Assembly: GCF_902801725.1 (NCBI RefSeq)
Contig: NZ_CADCJB010000011.1
Location: forward strand, 20,527-84,526
Source of the DNA: an uncultured Methanobrevibacter sp.
GTDB lineage: Archaea; Methanobacteriota; Methanobacteria; Methanobacteriales; Methanobacteriaceae
Reading direction: 5' to 3'
Length of the DNA: 64,000 nucleotides
A program made the translations under genes and the position numbers. Below, piece by piece: positions 46,354 to 54,930 of this stretch. The notes below the pieces were generated by a model, which was not told the DNA's origin, ran no database searches, and was given only the letters and a program-made list of their open reading frames with translations. Numbering within the stretch: the stretch's first letter is position 1; each line of letters starts with the position of its first letter.

Positions 46354-46374
46354 AAAAATAATATGTGAGAATAT

Positions 46375-48153
46375 TTAATCTGATAAGTAATAATATTCTC
46401 CTTTTTCTTTTTGTTCACGGTCTTTGTAACTGTCGAGCTTGTTAACCCTTGGTCTTTTGGTTTCCTTATCCCTTCTGAAGGTGATATTCAGATTTCCTAA
46501 AAACTCGTTCATTGCATTTCTTAAATCTGTTGGTTTTGATGCATGACCGTTTAAACCTGGAGTTCCGTTAAATACCATCGCCCTGTCTGAGATATAATCG
46601 ATGAATACTATATCGTGGTCAACAATAAGTGATGCGGCATTTCTGCTTTCAACCATCTTACGAATAACTCTTGCAGCGATTAACCTTTGTTCAACATCCA
46701 GAAATGCTGTAGGTTCGTCGAAAAGATATATTTCAGCATCTTTTGAAATTGTTGCAGCTATGGCCAATCTTTGAAGTTCCCCACCACTCAAACCTTTGAC
46801 CGGCTTGTCAAGCATGTCGTTCAGTGTTAACGGATTCATGATTTCGCTTTCAAATATTTTGCTTCCGAAGCTGGGTGCATGCATATATAAAAAGTCGCTG
46901 ACAGTTCCTTCAAAGTCTGAAACGATATATTGTGGTTTGTAGGCTATTGTGACTTCCTCATCAACTTCTCCTGTTGTAGGATCTTCAACTCCTGCAAGCA
47001 TTTTTGCAAATGTGGTCTTACCTATACCGTTTGAACCGAATGCAGTCACGATTTCGTCGTAGTATATCTCACCTGCATCTGCAGTCAACTTGAATCCGTC
47101 GTAGTCCTTGCTTAAATCAGTATAGCTTGCAAGTGCATCACCTTCATCCTCAGGAGTCGGAGGTCTGATGGTAAATTCGATTGGATTTCTTCTGATTCTC
47201 ACATTTTCTTCTGCTAAAAATCCGTTGATATATGCATTTATACCTAAACGAACACCTTTTCTTCCGGATACGACACCGTATCCTCCAGGCTGTCCGTATA
47301 ATATATGGACATTGTCGGACAGAGCGTCTAAAGTAGCAAGGTCGTGTTCGATTACAAGAACGCTTTTTCCTTCATCTGCAAGGGACCTGATTACTTTTAC
47401 TGCATTCAGCCTTTGAGAAACATCCAGCCAGGATGTAGGTTCGTCAAAGTAATAGAAGTCTCCCTCCCTCAGGACTGTTGCAGCTATTGCAACTCTTTGT
47501 AGTTCTCCACCACTCAGATTTTCCATTTTTCTATCTAAAACGTTTTCAAGCTGCAGTTCTTTTGTAACGTAATCAAGTTTGTCTCTTTCATTGACGTTTG
47601 TAAGCAGGTCTTTCACTTTGCCTTTAACGACTTTTGGAAGCTGGTCAACCATCTGCGGTTTCAGGATGGTTTTTATGTTTCCTTCAGACAAGTCCTGGAA
47701 ATACTTTTGAAGTGAGGAGCCTTTGTAAAATTCAATGACATTTTCCCAGTTTTCAGGAGGATTTTCAAAATCTCCGAAGTTTGGTATCAGATTTCCGGAT
47801 AATATATTCATGATTGTGGATTTACCAATACCGTTAGGTCCTAAAAGCCCTAAAACTGTTCCTTCTTCAAGGTTTGGAAGCCCAAATAGTTCAAATTGAT
47901 TTTGTCCAAATCTGTGAATTGGATTGTCTGCCGCTTCGGGTAAGTTAATGATTGTAATAGCGTCAAATGGGCAACGATTTGTACAGATACCGCACCCTTC
48001 ACATAATTCTTCAGATATCAACGGTTTTTTTGTATCCTCATCAACTACTATGGTGTCCTCATCCATTCTAACGCCGGGACAGTAGTGAATACAGACATAA
48101 TCACATTTTTTAGGCTGACATCTGTCCTTATCTAAAATTGAAATACGAGTCAT
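46375..48153 (-). CDS. rli1: Ribosome recycling ATPase Rli1 (ABCE1)
   Basis: 592 residues. The N-terminus has two 4Fe-4S motifs ([15 protein letters not shown] and [12 protein letters not shown]), followed by two ABC domains with Walker A GPNGIGKS and GSNGIGKT and signatures [13 protein letters not shown] and [13 protein letters not shown]. It splits post-termination ribosomes together with pelota or eRF1. It is a single gene convergent with the DGC operon. Confidence 0.97.
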   Translation of the reverse strand: MTRISILDKDRCQPKKCDYVCIHYCPGVRMDEDTIVVDEDTKKPLISEELCEGCGICTNRCPFDAITIINLPEAADNPIHRFGQNQFELFGLPNLEEGTVLGLLGPNGIGKSTIMNILSGNLIPNFGDFENPPENWENVIEFYKGSSLQKYFQDLSEGNIKTILKPQMVDQLPKVVKGKVKDLLTNVNERDKLDYVTKELQLENVLDRKMENLSGGELQRVAIAATVLREGDFYYFDEPTSWLDVSQRLNAVKVIRSLADEGKSVLVIEHDLATLDALSDNVHILYGQPGGYGVVSGRKGVRLGINAYINGFLAEENVRIRRNPIEFTIRPPTPEDEGDALASYTDLSKDYDGFKLTADAGEIYYDEIVTAFGSNGIGKTTFAKMLAGVEDPTTGEVDEEVTIAYKPQYIVSDFEGTVSDFLYMHAPSFGSKIFESEIMNPLTLNDMLDKPVKGLSGGELQRLAIAATISKDAEIYLFDEPTAFLDVEQRLIAARVIRKMVESRNAASLIVDHDIVFIDYISDRAMVFNGTPGLNGHASKPTDLRNAMNEFLGNLNITFRRDKETKRPRVNKLDSYKDREQKEKGEYYYLSD

Positions 48154-48276
48154 TATAATCTCCTTAAAAATATAATCATATATAATTTTATCAATTCTAT
48201 TTAATTAAATTATTGTAAAATATTTGCCTTTCAAAAAACTTTTTAATAATTTAGTTAAATATTTATTAATGATAAT

Positions 48277-48615
48277 ATGAAACAGGCAATGATTGTAAGA
48301 ACAGATTTGAAAATGGGCAAGGGAAAGATTGCCGCCCAATGCTGTCATGGAGCTATTGGCGCATACAAGAAATCTCCTCAGGATAAGATTAGAAAATGGG
48401 AAAATGAAGCTTATGCCAAAGTTGTTTTGAAAGTCAAAACCAAAGAGGAACTGCTGGAGCTTAAGAGATTGGCCGATCAAAAAGGAATTTCAAATTATCT
48501 TGTAGTTGATGCAGGACGCACTCAGATACCTACATCAAGCGTCACAGTTTTGGCGCTAGGTCCTGATGAGGATAAAATAATTGATGAAGTGACTGGGGAT
48601 TTGAAACTTTTGTGA
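48277..48615 (+). CDS. pth2: Peptidyl-tRNA hydrolase Pth2
   Basis: 112 residues, the archaeal/eukaryotic Pth2 type. Conserved residues lie in RTDLKMGKGKIAAQCCHGA and DAGRTQIPTSSVTVLALGP. It frees tRNA from prematurely released peptidyl-tRNA. Confidence 0.96.
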   Translation: MKQAMIVRTDLKMGKGKIAAQCCHGAIGAYKKSPQDKIRKWENEAYAKVVLKVKTKEELLELKRLADQKGISNYLVVDAGRTQIPTSSVTVLALGPDEDKIIDEVTGDLKLL

Positions 48616-48665
48616 CTTGCTGTCAATTTAATGGAAGCTAATTTTAATTAAATGTGGTATGAATT

Positions 48666-49328
48666 ATGAGCATAAAACAGGTTGTAAAAATCGGGGGAAG
48701 TCTGTTTCCCAATCATGCGATTGAACTGGCAAAGCAATTGAAGGATTCTGATTCAGTTATCATTTTAGGTGGTGGTGAATTTGCAAATCTTATTCGCAAA
48801 TACAATGATGAACAGGATTTTTCTGAAGATGTTAATCACTGGACAGCTATAGACTGTATGGATATAATAGCAAAACTTGTAGATGATAAAATTGATTCCA
48901 CAAAGCTTGCTTATTCTATTGATGAGGTAAATGAAATATCTGATGGGGGTTTCACTCCAATTTTTGTCGTTTCAGAATTTTTAAAAACAGAAGATCCTTT
49001 TGAATGCTCATGGGATGTGACTTCAGATTCAATTGCAGCTTATGTTTCACACCTTCTGAATGCAAACCTTTTAATAGTAACAGATGTAAATGGTATATAT
49101 ACCCAAGAACCGAAAGAGCCAGGTTCAACATTCATAAGTAAAATCGATGCAACAACTTTACTAACTTTTCAGGAGTCGTCGATTGATGTAATGTTACCGT
49201 CTCTTTTATTAGAGTTTGGGACTAATTGTTATGTTGTAAACGGAAAATGCCCCGAAAGGGTTTTATCTCTTATAGATGATAATGTAAATGATTATAATTT
49301 CGATTACACACAAATAATAGGTGAATAA
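48666..49328 (+). CDS. mfnE: Aminomethylfuran phosphate kinase MfnE (methanofuran synthesis)
   Basis: 220 residues of the amino-acid kinase fold: VKIGGSLFPN at the N-terminus, LGGGEFANLIRKY, and the ATP-site region VTDVNGIYTQEPKEP. The size and sequence match archaeal MfnE, which phosphorylates [5-(aminomethyl)furan-3-yl]methyl phosphate on the route to methanofuran. It lies one base before a Zn-ribbon gene that precedes aEF-1beta. Confidence 0.85.
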   Translation: MSIKQVVKIGGSLFPNHAIELAKQLKDSDSVIILGGGEFANLIRKYNDEQDFSEDVNHWTAIDCMDIIAKLVDDKIDSTKLAYSIDEVNEISDGGFTPIFVVSEFLKTEDPFECSWDVTSDSIAAYVSHLLNANLLIVTDVNGIYTQEPKEPGSTFISKIDATTLLTFQESSIDVMLPSLLLEFGTNCYVVNGKCPERVLSLIDDNVNDYNFDYTQIIGE

Positions 49329-49329
49329 A

Positions 49330-49491
49330 ATGAAAACTGTAGAATGTATTTCATGCAAACAAGAAATTCCATTAACAGGACCATTCGTGGAATTTGAATG
49401 TCCTATCTGTGGAGCAAAAATAGCAAGATGTGAAAAATGCCGTACCTTTGGTCATGCTTACAAATGTGAATGCGGATTCGAAGGACCATAA
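49330..49491 (+). CDS. Small zinc-ribbon protein
   Basis: 53 residues with four Cys pairs: CISC, CPIC, CEKC and CEC. The pattern MKTVECISCKQEIPL ending in YKCECGFEGP matches the archaeal HVO_2753-type zinc-finger family, usually encoded beside aEF-1beta, as here. Possibly RNA- or ribosome-associated. It is one base downstream of mfnE. Confidence 0.85.
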   Translation: MKTVECISCKQEIPLTGPFVEFECPICGAKIARCEKCRTFGHAYKCECGFEGP

Positions 49492-49514
49492 GTTTTAAAA
49501 ATGGAGGAATTAGA

Positions 49515-49784
49515 ATGGGTGAAGTATTAACAACTATGAAAATCATGCCAGACAGTCCTGAAGTAGATTTAGAAGCTATCAAATCTACTATCGAAAGTTC
49601 AATGCCTGAAGGCGCTAAAATCCATGAGATTACTGAAGAACCTATTGCATTCGGTTTAGTAGCTATCATCTTAAACTTCATTACCGAAGACGGTGAAGGC
49701 GGATCTGAACCTGTTGAAGAAATGGTTTCAGGAATTGAAGGCGTTGCCAGTATTGAAATTACTGGCGTTGGAAGATTAATGTAA
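49515..49784 (+). CDS. ef1b: Translation elongation factor aEF-1beta
   Basis: 89 residues, the archaeal EF-1beta guanine exchange domain (MGEVLTTMKIMPDSPEVDL, ending IEITGVGRLM). It reloads aEF-1A with GTP. The start is ATG 49515 with GGAGGAAT upstream; an in-frame start at 49470 lies inside the Zn-ribbon gene. Confidence 0.95.
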   Translation: MGEVLTTMKIMPDSPEVDLEAIKSTIESSMPEGAKIHEITEEPIAFGLVAIILNFITEDGEGGSEPVEEMVSGIEGVASIEITGVGRLM

Positions 49785-50064
49785 AATTGATTTTCTGTAG
49801 TGGGAAAGATTAATTGATTATTTCCCATAATTTCTTATTTTAGATTTTATAAAAAATGTATTTTTGACTTATTAAAATTAATAACTCTCATTACTCTATT
49901 TTTTTTGGATTTACTGTAAAATTGCTGTAAATTTTCACGATTTATAAAAAATCAGGTAAACACAATTTGTGTCAAATCCTCTTTTTTTTTAACATTCCAA
50001 TAGATTTATAATTTTTGCATACCATATATTTTAGTGTAAAACAGATTATTTCTAGGGGTGTTTT
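49785..50064. other. Intergenic region with an inverted repeat
   Basis: TGGGAAA (49801-49807) and TTTCCCA (49821-49827) can form a 7-bp stem just after the aEF-1beta stop and may act as a terminator. The rest is A+T-rich, without a gene. Confidence 0.45.
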
Positions 50065-50748
50065 ATGTTAAATTTAGATAATGATAGAGATTTCCCATAT
50101 TATAATGAAATTCCAAGGATGTCCAAAATTGGATGGCTGGTATTGTTAATTTGCATTCCGGTATCATATTTTGCTAGTGGGTTTATTTCTGGGCTTTCAA
50201 ATGATGTAATAGGCAGTATATTTTTCCTTTTGATACTATTGGTCCCATTGTTATATTTCTCAAATTGGGATTATTCATTGTTTTTTCAAAAACCGACACG
50301 AAATGAGTTTATTCTTGCAGTTTCTATGGCTTTGGCATATTTTGCTTATTCTACTGTGTTTACTATTCTTTTAAATGCTAATGGTATTCCTGATGTAACA
50401 AAGGCTGATGCGAATGTTGTTGCTTTAATATCTTTGGTATTTTCCATGATGGCTGAAGAATTAATCAAGTTCATTCCATTGATGTTCTTATTGAGGGTTT
50501 TCTTCAAATATACTTCCAACCGCAGATTATCAATTATGGCATCATCTGTAATTACTTTAATCTTTTTTGGTTTAATCCATTTGGAACCGACAGTAAGTAT
50601 TATTTCAGTATTGGTGGTTCAGGGAGCAGGTTCAATATTCCATTTATATGTATATTTAAAAACTAAAAACCTGTTTGTTTCCTATTTGTCCCATTTGATG
50701 ACTGATGCATCAGTTCTTATTTTAATAATGTTCGGATTAATTGGATGA
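50065..50748 (+). CDS. CPBP-family intramembrane protease
   Basis: 227 residues with about seven membrane segments. The Glu pair in MMAEELIKF, and later FGLIHL and a final LSHLMTD, give the Glu/His pattern of CPBP (Abi/Rce1-type) glutamic proteases, though the first motif has Lys where Arg is usual. Such proteins process prenylated or secreted peptides, or give bacteriocin immunity. It is a single gene before the long non-coding region. Confidence 0.75.
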   Translation: MLNLDNDRDFPYYNEIPRMSKIGWLVLLICIPVSYFASGFISGLSNDVIGSIFFLLILLVPLLYFSNWDYSLFFQKPTRNEFILAVSMALAYFAYSTVFTILLNANGIPDVTKADANVVALISLVFSMMAEELIKFIPLMFLLRVFFKYTSNRRLSIMASSVITLIFFGLIHLEPTVSIISVLVVQGAGSIFHLYVYLKTKNLFVSYLSHLMTDASVLILIMFGLIG

Positions 50749-50781
50749 ATTTCGGGGATTGCGGTCAATTGCGTTTGCGCA

Positions 50782-50927
50782 TTAAAAAGTTTCATCAGTG
50801 AATAGATTTATTGCATCATTCTTTTCTTCAACATCATCAAGGCCTTCAACTATTGGCTTGCAGATGCGGTTGAACTGTAAGCCCAGTCAATTGCATGTTC
50901 ATCTAGAAAATCATATGATATGCTCTT
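50782..50927 (-). pseudogene. Short decayed coding remnant
   Basis: On the minus strand two adjoining frames look coding: KSISYDFLDEHAIDWAY (50877-50927) and, shifted, QFNRICKPIVEGLDDVEEKN onward to a stop at 50782. No start codon or full domain is visible and I do not recognise the family. Chance is possible. Confidence 0.25.
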
Positions 50928-50974
50928 TTAATATTAATATGTTAATTACTGTGTGTATTATTTTTTTGGGCATA

Positions 50975-51059
50975 TCAAAATATTTATATACTATGTTATA
51001 CTACTTGTTATATAACACGTGATATATTTTAATGTCTGTATTGATAAATTTTATCAAAT
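50975..51059. promoter_or_regulatory. Cluster of palindromes upstream of the DtxR-type promoter
   Basis: A TATA-like TATTTATATA (50981-50990) is followed by a perfect 12-bp palindrome TGTTATATAACA (51006-51017) and a 10-1-10 palindrome (51039-51059, half-site ATTTGATAAA). The second ends at the first DtxR-type box. Confidence 0.4.
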
Positions 51060-51078
51060 TTTTAGGTTCACCTAAAAA
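51059..51078. promoter_or_regulatory. DtxR/IdeR-type operator 1
   Basis: TTTTTAGG-TTCA-CCTAAAAA: perfect 8-bp arms with a 4-base centre. The core TTAGG-N4-CCTAA is the DtxR-family consensus. It lies just upstream of the BRE/TATA at 51081. Confidence 0.65.
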
Positions 51079-51080
51079 AT

Positions 51081-51097
51081 ACCGAAACCTTTATATA
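51081..51097 (+). promoter_or_regulatory. Strong BRE/TATA promoter (orphan)
   Basis: ACCGAAACCTTTATATA, identical over 17 bases to the cdc48 promoter. Transcription should begin near 51119. No protein gene follows on this strand. Confidence 0.7.
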
Positions 51098-51118
51098 CTA
51101 TTACTAACTACTTACTAT

Positions 51119-51354
51119 ATAGAGATGTAAATTTAGGCACGCCTAATTTTAGTGTCTCAAACATTACTCTCAATTTATATTATCAGTTAGATGATATGCA
51201 ATCTCCAAAATATATTAAAAATATTAAATTAGTTTCCACAATTTTCTAATTTAATATGATATTGGAAAATTCTTCTGCCAAAAATTTTCCAGTAAAAGTC
51301 TTTGGTGTTTAACCTCCTCAACAATTAAACACCAAATTATCTCTTTTTATTTCG
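51119..51354 (+). ncRNA. Candidate iron-responsive small RNA with three stem-loops
   Basis: About 235 bases from the predicted start to a T-rich tail. There are three perfect stems: ATATTAAATTAG/CTAATTTAATAT (51221-51257, 12 bp); TGGAAAATT/AATTTTCCA (51263-51291, 9 bp); TTTGGTGTTTAA/TTAAACACCAAA (51301-51336, 12 bp). The last loop is CCTCCTCAACAA, and TTATCTCTTTTTATTT follows, as in a terminator. No frame longer than 17 codons begins with a ribosome-binding site. Promoter and operators make control by a DtxR-type iron or manganese sensor likely. The alternative is the untranslated leader of a deleted iron gene such as feoA. Confidence 0.5.
51133..51146. promoter_or_regulatory. DtxR/IdeR-type operator 2
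   Basis: TTAGGC-AC-GCCTAA is a perfect 14-bp palindrome, again TTAGG-N4-CCTAA. It lies about 15-28 bases after the predicted transcription start, 71 bp from operator 1, so the two flank the promoter. Confidence 0.65.
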
Positions 51355-51362
51355 ATCATTTT

Positions 51363-52280
51363 TCAGATTTTAGGTTCCATTTTTTTGATGAAAATTCCCA
51401 TCAGAATTACCACGAGAGGGAAAAATAATGAATAAATCAACAATAGCAGGTTTCCAGAAATAACATCTCCCATTACCGTAGACCCTGCCATAAGCATTAT
51501 CAGAATAATCACCGGCGCTAAAATAGCCACAAATGTATAGATTAAGATAAATGAATTTAATTTTTGAGAATATTCCTTTAATTTAATCTGAGTTTCGAAT
51601 GAAAGGTCTTTTGCAATTATGTCCAGGCTATTTGCCAGGTTTCCTCCGACCCGTAAGGTTCCTATTATCTGGTGAATTGTTCTGCTGAGGCCTTCTGAAT
51701 CCACTCTGTGTGACATCTCCAAAAGTGATTCTTCGGTAGATTTTCCGTATTTGATTTCTTCCAGCACTCTTGTGAATTCCTGTGAAAGCGAACCGTAATT
51801 TGAATTTTTTATCGTCTGGAATGTATCATGCAGCCCCTTTCCTGATTTCAATTCAATTCCCATATGTCTTAAGGCATATGGCAGTTCCTGATTCAAATCG
51901 GAATAGTTGTGAGTTTCTCTGATTTGGGGATAATAAATGATAAAAGTGTAAACCATCATCAGGACAATCAGGTATATTCCCCCGATTTCCGGGCTGGTGA
52001 GGTAGGTTATTAGAATTAAAAATACAACTAACAGCAGCATTATTTTTTTATTTAAAAGGTAGGGAATCGATTTTTTTCTGATGGATTCAAATTTTTCATT
52101 GCCTTTTTCTACTCCTTTGCTGTTTTCCTCATCAAATGCGATTCGGGTAAATATTTTGAAATCAATCTCGTTTTTTTCATCCTCCTTTTTAGGTAGGACA
52201 TCCTTAAGTTCAAAGTTCCTGATTGTTTCAACAAATAATAAAAATATTCCTCCGACTGCGATAAAGAATCTTTTAAAAAT
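51363..52280 (-). CDS. TadC-type pilus/secretion platform protein; probable ATT start
   Basis: About 305 residues. A first membrane segment (FKRFFIAVGGIFLLFVETI), a charged cytoplasmic stretch, two more segments, a T2SSF domain (ELPYALRHMGIELKSGKGLHDTF) and C-terminal segments make a platform protein for an archaeal type IV pilus or secretion system. The frame stays open up to the tadA stop, where GGTGAT (52284-52289) is followed by ATT ATT and no standard start codon. The first ATG, at 52040, has no ribosome-binding site and loses about 80 residues. So either ATT is used or a start codon was lost. It works with the upstream TadA ATPase. Confidence 0.7.
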   Translation of the reverse strand: MFKRFFIAVGGIFLLFVETIRNFELKDVLPKKEDEKNEIDFKIFTRIAFDEENSKGVEKGNEKFESIRKKSIPYLLNKKIMLLLVVFLILITYLTSPEIGGIYLIVLMMVYTFIIYYPQIRETHNYSDLNQELPYALRHMGIELKSGKGLHDTFQTIKNSNYGSLSQEFTRVLEEIKYGKSTEESLLEMSHRVDSEGLSRTIHQIIGTLRVGGNLANSLDIIAKDLSFETQIKLKEYSQKLNSFILIYTFVAILAPVIILIMLMAGSTVMGDVISGNLLLLIYSLFFPLVVILMGIFIKKMEPKI

Positions 52281-52284
52281 AATA

Positions 52285-53730
52285 TCACCTGTTTAAAGCA
52301 ATTCTGTTGAGGACTTTTTGAGGATTTGAATAGTACATCTCTAAAACTCCGTTGACATCCCTTTCACTGTGCAGGTCATGTTTGATCATATATTTCAATA
52401 CCATTTCTCTGTTTTCAATTTCTCGGTTGAGTTCATATAATGATTTTCCACTTAAATTTGCAATTTGGGCTAACGTTTTGCTGGTTATGCTCACATTTTC
52501 AATTCTGTCGATTTCGGGATTCCATTCAAATATTTTATTTAGCTGAACCACCCCTTCTTCGGAACCGACGATTTCTGCAACTTCACTTATTCTTCTATAT
52601 GAAACGCCTGATGGCGTATAGATTCTTTTTTGCATTATTATAAAGTCAATGGCCTGAATCATGATTTTGGGTACAGACATTGGTTCAGTGGTTAACCGTG
52701 TAATAGTTTCTCTTGCACTGTTTGAGTGCAGTGTTCCAAAACCTGAATGCCCAGTATTCAATGCGGTGAATAATGTAATTGCCTCCTCGGCTCTTACTTC
52801 TCCAACGATTATTCTGTCTGGACGTTGCCTTAGGGAATTTTTGACCAGATCATTCATTGTTAATTCCCCTTTATTTTCAACATTTGACGGTCTGGTTTCC
52901 ATTCTGATTACATGTTCATGGGGGATTTGGAGTTCCAGAGTGTCTTCTATGGTTATTATTCTTTCTTTTGGATTGATGAATGAGGCCAATGCGTTTAATG
53001 TAGTTGTTTTTCCGGAACTTGTTCCTCCGGATATTATTGCATTGGCTGACCTGACTCCGAGTCCGTCAAAACACAACCATAAAAATGCGGCCAGTTCCAA
53101 TGACAGTGTCTTTGAATTTATCAAATCGATAATGGTCAGAGGGTCTTTTTTAAATTTACGGATTGTGAGTGATGGTCCGTCTGCGGATACTGGGGGGATT
53201 GTCGCATTGATTCTTGACCCGTCGCTTAATCTTCCGTCAAGAATTGGTGATTCCTTGTCGATTCGTCTGTTGATTTGCCTTGCCATAGAATCTATTAAAT
53301 CGGTTAGTTCCTGTTCGTTATCATAACTGATGTTTGTTTTCATCATCCCATGTTTTCTGTGATAAACGTAAACAGGTTTATTTGTGCCTATTATCATGAT
53401 TTCTTCAAGTTCGTCATCCTGAATTAATGAGTCGATTTTGCCGTATCCTATTATATCTCTGAGTAGCTTGTGAGATAAGTTATCTAAATATTCATTTGAG
53501 ATTCTTTTATTTTGATTTTCGCTGGTGAACTTATTAAATAAAAATGCTTTGATGTCATTTAAAAGTTTGTCTTTGTTTGGCTGAAAATTTTCACCGGAGG
53601 ATATAGCTAAATCCACTAAATTTTCACGAATTTCGTTTAAAAGAATTTTTTCTTCGGTTGTGTAATTTTGTTTTAAAACGTCATATTGGGGCATAACTGC
53701 ATTTTTGCTTAAATTTTCTTTTGTTTCCAT
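52285..53730 (-). CDS. TadA/CpaF-type secretion ATPase
   Basis: 481 residues. An N-terminal domain is followed by the secretion ATPase core with Walker A GGTSSGKTTTLNAL, the Asp box with ITIEDTLELQ, Walker B RPDRIIVGEVRAEEA and the His box LNTGHSGFGTLHSNS. It powers pilus assembly or secretion. The TadC-type gene follows directly. No pilin or prepilin peptidase gene is in the window. Confidence 0.92.
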   Translation of the reverse strand: METKENLSKNAVMPQYDVLKQNYTTEEKILLNEIRENLVDLAISSGENFQPNKDKLLNDIKAFLFNKFTSENQNKRISNEYLDNLSHKLLRDIIGYGKIDSLIQDDELEEIMIIGTNKPVYVYHRKHGMMKTNISYDNEQELTDLIDSMARQINRRIDKESPILDGRLSDGSRINATIPPVSADGPSLTIRKFKKDPLTIIDLINSKTLSLELAAFLWLCFDGLGVRSANAIISGGTSSGKTTTLNALASFINPKERIITIEDTLELQIPHEHVIRMETRPSNVENKGELTMNDLVKNSLRQRPDRIIVGEVRAEEAITLFTALNTGHSGFGTLHSNSARETITRLTTEPMSVPKIMIQAIDFIIMQKRIYTPSGVSYRRISEVAEIVGSEEGVVQLNKIFEWNPEIDRIENVSITSKTLAQIANLSGKSLYELNREIENREMVLKYMIKHDLHSERDVNGVLEMYYSNPQKVLNRIALNR

Positions 53731-53863
53731 TTTAAAAACCTGCCGAGTCTTTTTTTATATTCTTAAAATTAGTATTACTAATTAATAAACTTTTATTACT
53801 TTGCAAATCATAATTACTGACTTAAAACAATAATTTAAATATAATGCAATTGTGGGTGCAATC

Positions 53864-54769
53864 ATGTTTGATAAAAAAGATTTGGACGAGAAAATTAACA
53901 CCCTTCATGAATGTGGGGAATGCAGGGATATTCAGATAAAAAAATTTTCACCGATTTGTGACTATGATGACTTTGAAAGCCTCGATGATGATTTTAAAAG
54001 ATGTTCCTGTGGAAAAAGGCCTATTGACGTTGTGATGGCACATATTTTAAAAATAATGGTGGAAGAGGATATAGTTCCCGAAACGGCTACATTAAGGCGT
54101 AACTCTCCAGTGCCGCTATCCAATTTCTATTACAGCAGTTTGAATCCGCAATTTCTCAATAAAAGCAGTTTGATACTGCTGCATCCGGATTTCAATGAGA
54201 AAGTAACATCAAGATTAATGAATGAAGTTTCTGAAGTGGCTTGTGTTTTAAAGGGAAGTCCTCAAAATACCGTTGGAATGTTCGATAAGGGTTCACAAAT
54301 AAATCATTTTGAAATTATGGCAGGCGACGATACCCAGATAAATGTTATGAGGACACTGCTTGATGAAAAGATAATCATTGTTAAGAACCAGTCCATGCAT
54401 CATATTGAAGTGGCAGTCACCACTGAACAAAAAATGATACAATTGCATAACTATCTCAACAATAACAATATTAAAAAAGGCATAGCTATCGATGCAATGT
54501 GTGGTTTGGGAGCATTGGGAATCTATTTGCTAAAATACGGCTTTGAAAAAGTAATGTTCAATGACATCAATCCGGAAATGGTTGATCAGCTGAAAGCCAA
54601 TTTGGAAATAAATGAAATCACTGATAATTTTGAAATTTTCAACGAATCTTTTGAGGATTTGGAAATGGATAAGGTTGATTTGTGCGTAATCGATGCGTTT
54701 CCGGGTGCAGATATTTCAGAAATTACTGAAAAGGCGGAAAAAATAGCAGATAATGTGTTGATTATTTAG
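53864..54769 (+). CDS. Class I SAM-dependent methyltransferase with N-terminal Cys motifs
   Basis: About 301 residues. The N-terminus has CGEC and CSC cysteines (possible zinc site), then an uncharacterised middle part, and from about 205 a Rossmann methyltransferase domain with AIDAMCGLGALGIYLLK (SAM motif I), VMFNDINPEMVDQL and VDLCVIDAFPG. The relatives are archaeal RNA or protein methylases; the substrate is unknown. The start is ATG 53864 with GGGTG upstream (GTG 53852 is the alternative). It is divergent from the tad genes. Confidence 0.7.
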   Translation: MFDKKDLDEKINTLHECGECRDIQIKKFSPICDYDDFESLDDDFKRCSCGKRPIDVVMAHILKIMVEEDIVPETATLRRNSPVPLSNFYYSSLNPQFLNKSSLILLHPDFNEKVTSRLMNEVSEVACVLKGSPQNTVGMFDKGSQINHFEIMAGDDTQINVMRTLLDEKIIIVKNQSMHHIEVAVTTEQKMIQLHNYLNNNNIKKGIAIDAMCGLGALGIYLLKYGFEKVMFNDINPEMVDQLKANLEINEITDNFEIFNESFEDLEMDKVDLCVIDAFPGADISEITEKAEKIADNVLII

Positions 54770-54930
54770 CTATTTCAAAAAAATTTTGATAACTGCAGGC
54801 ATATTCTTTAAAAGAAGTTCATTCAATTATACATAAGAATAAAACAGAAAAATTAGTTAAAAATTGAACAGAATTTAAAATTCACAATCAATCCCAAAAA
54901 TAAAAAAATGAAAAATTATGAAGTTGAAAT

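Noticed and set aside
48666..49328. Isopentenyl phosphate kinase or uridylate kinase as identity of the amino-acid kinase
   Set aside because: Length and the N-terminal and ATP-site sequences fit MfnE better, and the neighbourhood has no mevalonate gene.
51191..51246. Short frames (13 and 17 codons) inside the candidate sRNA as leader peptides
   Set aside because: No ribosome-binding site; one ends inside stem 1. Kept only as a weak alternative.
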